Shown here in pieces: positions 60,105 through 64,000 of a stretch of 64,000 nucleotides of DNA. The position numbers and the translations under genes were made by a program. The notes below the pieces were generated by a model. It was not told where the DNA came from. It saw only the letters and a program-made list of their open reading frames with translations, and did not search any database. How positions within the stretch are numbered: the stretch's first letter is position 1; every line of letters starts with the position of its first letter. This DNA is from Epiperipatus broadwayi (lineage: Eukaryota > Onychophora > Udeonychophora > Euonychophora > Peripatidae): the NCBI GenBank assembly GCA_028023455.1, contig JAQFVV010006706.1:1-64000 (forward strand). The letters run 5' to 3'.

Positions 60105-60470
60105 TATATTAAGTATATTGTCTATACTAAACTTAAGAACTTTATATGTTCCAAGTTCAATTCCTTCTAATTATCTTAAATTCAGTATAGACAATATACT
60201 TGTATTTAAGGATTACATATTCAGCTTGTGTTAAGTCCATTCTTTTTCTGTGTATTTAAATGGACATATTAAAATTCTATACATGAGGGGTTAAAGTGAT
60301 TAAAGTCAACATGTGCATGACAATAATATTGGCAACAACAAGAGCTTTGAGCTTTTCATCATCAGATTTTCAGTGATATATGATTAAAGAGTTGGAGGAT
60401 AAAGAATATTGAAGCCTGTCCATTAAAGTTTGAAGATTTGCTATCTTAATATAAACTGAGCATTATATAT
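60105..60470 (-). repeat. Dispersed repeat D, copy in minus orientation
   Basis: Facing the previous copy. It starts with an imperfect palindrome, AAGTATATTGTCTATACTAAAC and its mirror ending AGTATAGACAATATACTT (60110-60212), like the one at 28.42 kb. It continues through AGTTTGAAGATTTGCTATC to ATAAACTGAGCATT at about 60463, where a foreign insertion interrupts it. The rest resumes near 60870 with GGGAGATGATCATC. Confidence 0.7.
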
Positions 60471-60478
60471 ATATTATT

Positions 60479-60818
60479 CTTTAAAATTAAATATATTCAA
60501 TTTATAGACAACTAAATACTTAAAATATATAAATAATAAATTTATTAATATCTAATCGATTTTCCTTCAAAAAATGAACCTTATCAAGATATTACAACAA
60601 TTTAAAATTAAATTTATATTTATAATTTTCTATTTGATAATATTATTTTTAAAAAATCAAAAGTAGGATGACTACAATAATAAATATTTGCTTCAATTGT
60701 TGTAATATCTCGATAAGGTTCATTTTTTGAACGAAAATCGATTAGATATTAATAAATTTATTATTTATATATTTTAAGTATTTAGTTGTCTATAAATTGA
60801 ATATATTTAATTTTAAAG
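60479..60818. repeat. 124-bp palindrome with an imported spacer
   Basis: Arms 60479-60602 and 60695-60818 differ at only two positions (TTTCC against TTTCG, ATCAAG against ATCGAG in the reverse complement). The spacer is the 90-bp inverted copy of 59219-59308. The whole block sits inside repeat D, between ...GAGCATTATATATAT and TATATATGGGAGATG. Confidence 0.95.
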
Positions 60819-60859
60819 AACAGTATATCAGAAAGACAACATAATGGTTTTGTAATGCC

Positions 60860-61037
60860 ATCATTGTGATATATATATATATATGGGAGATGATCATCTC
60901 AACTAACTGATGAGTTCTGTTTCAGCATGAAATATGTATATTAGAGATTTATCTTTTTCACATGTATGTGGTCATGCATATTAGTTGTGTAAGATAAAGT
61001 GGATAGCTGTAAGGAGTTTGAAAGTTCAAATCCCTTC

Positions 61038-61041
<4 letters not shown>
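60860..61041 (-). repeat. Remainder of dispersed repeat D
   Basis: Continues the copy interrupted at 60.47 kb: AACTGATGAGTTCTG, AGATTTATCTTTTTCACATG, AAGTGGATAGCTGTAAGGAG and the CCCTTCTAATT end. Confidence 0.65.

Positions 61042-61091
<50 letters not shown>
61041..61091. repeat. (AT)n microsatellite, about 50 bp
   Basis: An uninterrupted AT run directly after the end of repeat D. Confidence 0.98.
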
Positions 61092-61094
<3 letters not shown>

Positions 61095-61940
61095 TGATAA
61101 GGTTTTATACTATGGTCATTACTACAATGAATATGTAGAGTTTAAATATTAAAAATAGTTTGAAGATATTTCATAAAATTCAAAAGTTTTCTTAGCTATT
61201 CATCACTATCAGTTAATAAGTAGGTCCTAGTTATTCCTATATAGAGAGTTAACATTTCAGAATGTATAGGATAATCACATGGGTCTTAAACACCAATCAT
61301 AAAGAAATATTAAAAGATTTCCCAAATTTTATTAAGGTAAATAGTTGAAAAACTTGAAATTTTTTATTTTTGAATCAAACAGCTCAATAATTAAAATCAA
61401 AATTTATGAATGTATTTGTTTCTTAAGTTACATGTTATTAAGAATAGTCATGTGTCAGTTTTAATTCTGCAAAATGTTATGCTGAAGATGGAAGGCTAAT
61501 TTTGAATATGTTTACTGCTAATAATAATAATACACAGACATTTGTAACCATGTATTGCCTTTGTAACTCCAAAAAAATAAAAAAATAAAAAGAAAGGAGG
61601 GAAAGAAGAAAATGTGCTAGAAATGAGTTTTGTAATGACTATATAAATCAATCTGCTAAACATAAATACATTTATTTATAAATCATACTGGTCCATTTTA
61701 CTTTTTAAAAATATTTTGCAATGTTATCTTTCTTCAGCAGAAAACTTTTCTTTTAAAAAAATCTTTAATACCATGTCTCTGTAATATCATATATTCTTTG
61801 CCTTATATTCCCAATAAAAACAATTTACCTTGTATTTCTTTAGAATATCTTTGAGATAATTCTTACAACATAAATAGATCATTAAAATCACACTCATGTT
61901 CACCATAAAAAATTGTTTTAAGGTTTGATTTACAATAATA
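61092..61940. other. AT-rich stretch without a recognisable gene
   Basis: Nothing was recognised. Confidence 0.45.
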
Positions 61941-61949
61941 GACTCAGTA

Positions 61950-64000
61950 ATATCACATCCAATAAGATGAAGAATATATTCAATGGATTTATGATCATGC
62001 TATTACATTTAAAATTTTTGTAGAGTATCCTTAAATGATTTTTTAAATATCTTTATATTGCATAAGTAATGTGTCCAAGTTTCAGTTCTAAACAGTAAAT
62101 TAGTAAAGTAATATAGGCAGATAATTTACTAAGTAAATGATTTTCTGTGATGAAATGTTTTATTTTAAACTTTATGCAAGTGGTAGAATATTAAAATTTG
62201 TGTAGCACTTCAATATATAAAACCATTTTTTACTTGTAAAAATACCAACATATTTAAATTGGTTTATATTCGCAAATTGATATTCATCCAACCTAAAATT
62301 TGTTAATGATTTTTCTTTTATTAATGACTGATAAAGAATTTGAGTTTTCTGAACATGAATTAATAAATCAAAGACTTTATATATTGCCTTCAAAACATTA
62401 AGAATATTCCATAAATTGTTTTTTGAACTAGAAAAAATAGCACAATCACCAGCATATTATAAAAGTAGAATACAAAAAAAAAGTTCTTGTTTTTGCTTTT
62501 AATCAATTCAAATTCAAAATCCACCTTCAAGCTTATATTTCATCCCTGATTCATTAAATTGCCTATTAAACAATTCCGAAAATCACTGTCATAAAAATTG
62601 AAAATAGTATTGAAGCAAATACATATTCTTGTTTAATGTCAGTTTTCATTTCAAATGTCTTAGATTTTCCATGTGGCATAATAGCATTATCTCACATTCC
62701 ATCATGTAAAAACTGTGTAATATGAATAAATTTTGATGGACAAACAATTAATTTCAAACAAAACTATAGACTTGTCATATTGACTAAATGAAATGTCTAG
62801 ACAAAACCAATAAAAGCAATATATAAATCCCTTCTTTATTCCTAATACTTCTCTTGCATTTTCTGGCAACAAAAATCATATGTATAGTGCTTCTTGATTC
62901 TCTAAAACTTTACTAAACTCTCACAATCATTAATCTATGACTGAAAGCTATGTAATCAACAAAATCTTTGAATGTACTTTTGCTATAGTGAATAATAATG
63001 ATATTCTATGATAATTACTAAAATCTTTGTACTTGCTTTGTTTTAAAAAATTGGAAACATAAAAATATCCTAAAGATTGGGTGCCAGAACTTCATATTTT
63101 TCTTTAAAAATTCTAATATTTTTGATGCTAACATATCACCTACAAGTATTTCATCATGATTTTTGGCCTTTCCATTTTTAAGTTTACAAAGAGGGTTTTT
63201 GACTTCAATAAGCTGGATATTTTTATCTAAATTTAAATGAAAACATCACCTCAATTTTTGTATCTTCATTCAAAAGATGTCATTGAATTTAAGCCTCCAT
63301 ATCTTTATATTTATTATGAAATTTCACATTTATTCAAATCACTAATAATAAAATTATAGTCAGAAAATCAGTCATAATTCTTTTTTTCAATGAACCCATA
63401 AATAATTTTGTTGTATCCATAATAAGCTCCTTAAGAGAATTTCTTGCTTCAGGAATATGACAATTTTAATGTGCAATAACTATTGAAATTTAATATAGTA
63501 GATTTTTTAAAATAACAAACAATATTTTTTTGTAAATATAATTTAGAGTAATATTTATTTTTAATACAACTATCATTTTAATTTTAGAGTATACTAATTT
63601 ATAATCTGTCCAACAATCTTTACTTGTAAGTGTTTATGTAATATGAACTATTCTTGTTTTCTGATTCCTAACAATAATGTAATCTATTAAAAGTCAATGC
63701 TTTCATATCCCTTTACACAGTTTTTTTCTAAACAATGTATTTGTGATAGACAATCCACATGTCATACAAAAATTTGATAAAAGAAAGGCATTTGAATTTA
63801 TAGCATCAATAGCATTACTTGCCATAAATTTTAGTCAAAGTCTATTATTCATATCAAGAAACACACCAAAATATCCAAGAAGAAAAATTTAATCTTTTAA
63901 TAGTTTTGCTGTATTAATGCTATTCAACAAGTAATAAAGACTCCCTAAAATTTCTGAATTTAAGATTGAAGCATAGAGCCTAATAAAATGAGCACTAGTA
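61950..64000 (-). mobile_element. Decayed LINE of the second family, copy 2, cut by the window edge
   Basis: Minus strand, reading from the right edge: endonuclease end SITNTLFRKK (about 63725-63755), DYIIVRNQ and DCWTDY (63601-63680), RT region before the palm (about 62800-62880), DIKQEYVFASILFSIF (about 62590-62640; family VKQGCVLAPTLFS), YAGDCAIFSSS (about 62425-62460, FADD with Asp-1 lost to Gly) and NINQFKYVGIFTS (62172-62393). It is an APE-type LINE distinct from the RTE copies at 0.8-9.4 kb. Stops occur throughout. The 5' end lies beyond 64000. Confidence 0.75.
62172..62393 (-). pseudogene. LINE RT C-terminal fragment
   Basis: The 73-codon open piece holds KTQILYQ (family: KTKVM) and NINQFKYVGIFTS (family: V..FKYLGS..T), the thumb-proximal blocks that follow the catalytic loop in LINE RTs. 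The Tyr-Val-Gly replaces the usual Tyr-Leu-Gly. It belongs to the LINE at the right edge. Confidence 0.7.

Overview
This is a gene-poor, strongly AT-rich piece of an animal nuclear genome. There are no operons, no dense coding and no bacterial signals. It is packed with decayed non-LTR retrotransposons, a Penelope-like element, tRNA-derived SINE-like repeats, a non-autonomous hAT element, microsatellites and long inverted repeats, plus one retroposed housekeeping pseudogene. The repeat mix (RTE-type LINEs, GIY-YIG Penelope elements, many short foldback repeats) fits a lophotrochozoan, perhaps a cephalopod mollusc. That placement is inference; no marker gene fixes the species.

Layout. 0.4-9.4 kb: two copies of one RTE/CFDP2-like LINE on the minus strand, the first badly broken and the second still readable from endonuclease to reverse transcriptase C-terminus, plus 3' scraps. 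9.7-18 kb: foldback and dispersed repeats. 18.4-20.1 kb: the only CpG-bearing, high-complexity island, with a TATA box, upstream ORFs, a hairpin and an open exon ending at a splice donor; it is the best candidate for a host promoter and first exon. 20-30 kb: AT-rich sequence with SINE-like and tandem repeats. 30.2-31.3 kb and 61.9-64 kb: two decayed copies of a second LINE family, the latter running off the window. 31.6-33.9 kb: two Penelope-like copies in inverted orientation, both carrying a tRNA-Leu-like module and 42-bp tandem repeats. 40-41 kb: second copy of a repeat also present at 12.5 kb. 44.2-45.5 kb: processed pseudogene of the proteasome ATPase PSMC3/Rpt5. 46-56 kb: members of a repeat family with a hammerhead ribozyme-like core, a 135-bp palindrome and a 250-bp palindrome over an unrecognised ORF. 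57.0 kb: a tRNA-Gly(UCC)-like sequence. 58.7-59.2 kb: a hAT element with an exact 8-bp target duplication. 59.2-61.1 kb: a nested palindrome whose spacer is a perfect inverted copy of sequence 1.4 kb away.

No host gene can be shown to be intact here. The most interesting material is structural: the hammerhead-like family with apparent dimer architecture, the Penelope/tRNA chimera, and an unusual density of long inverted repeats that look like products of template switching. All alignments were made by eye.
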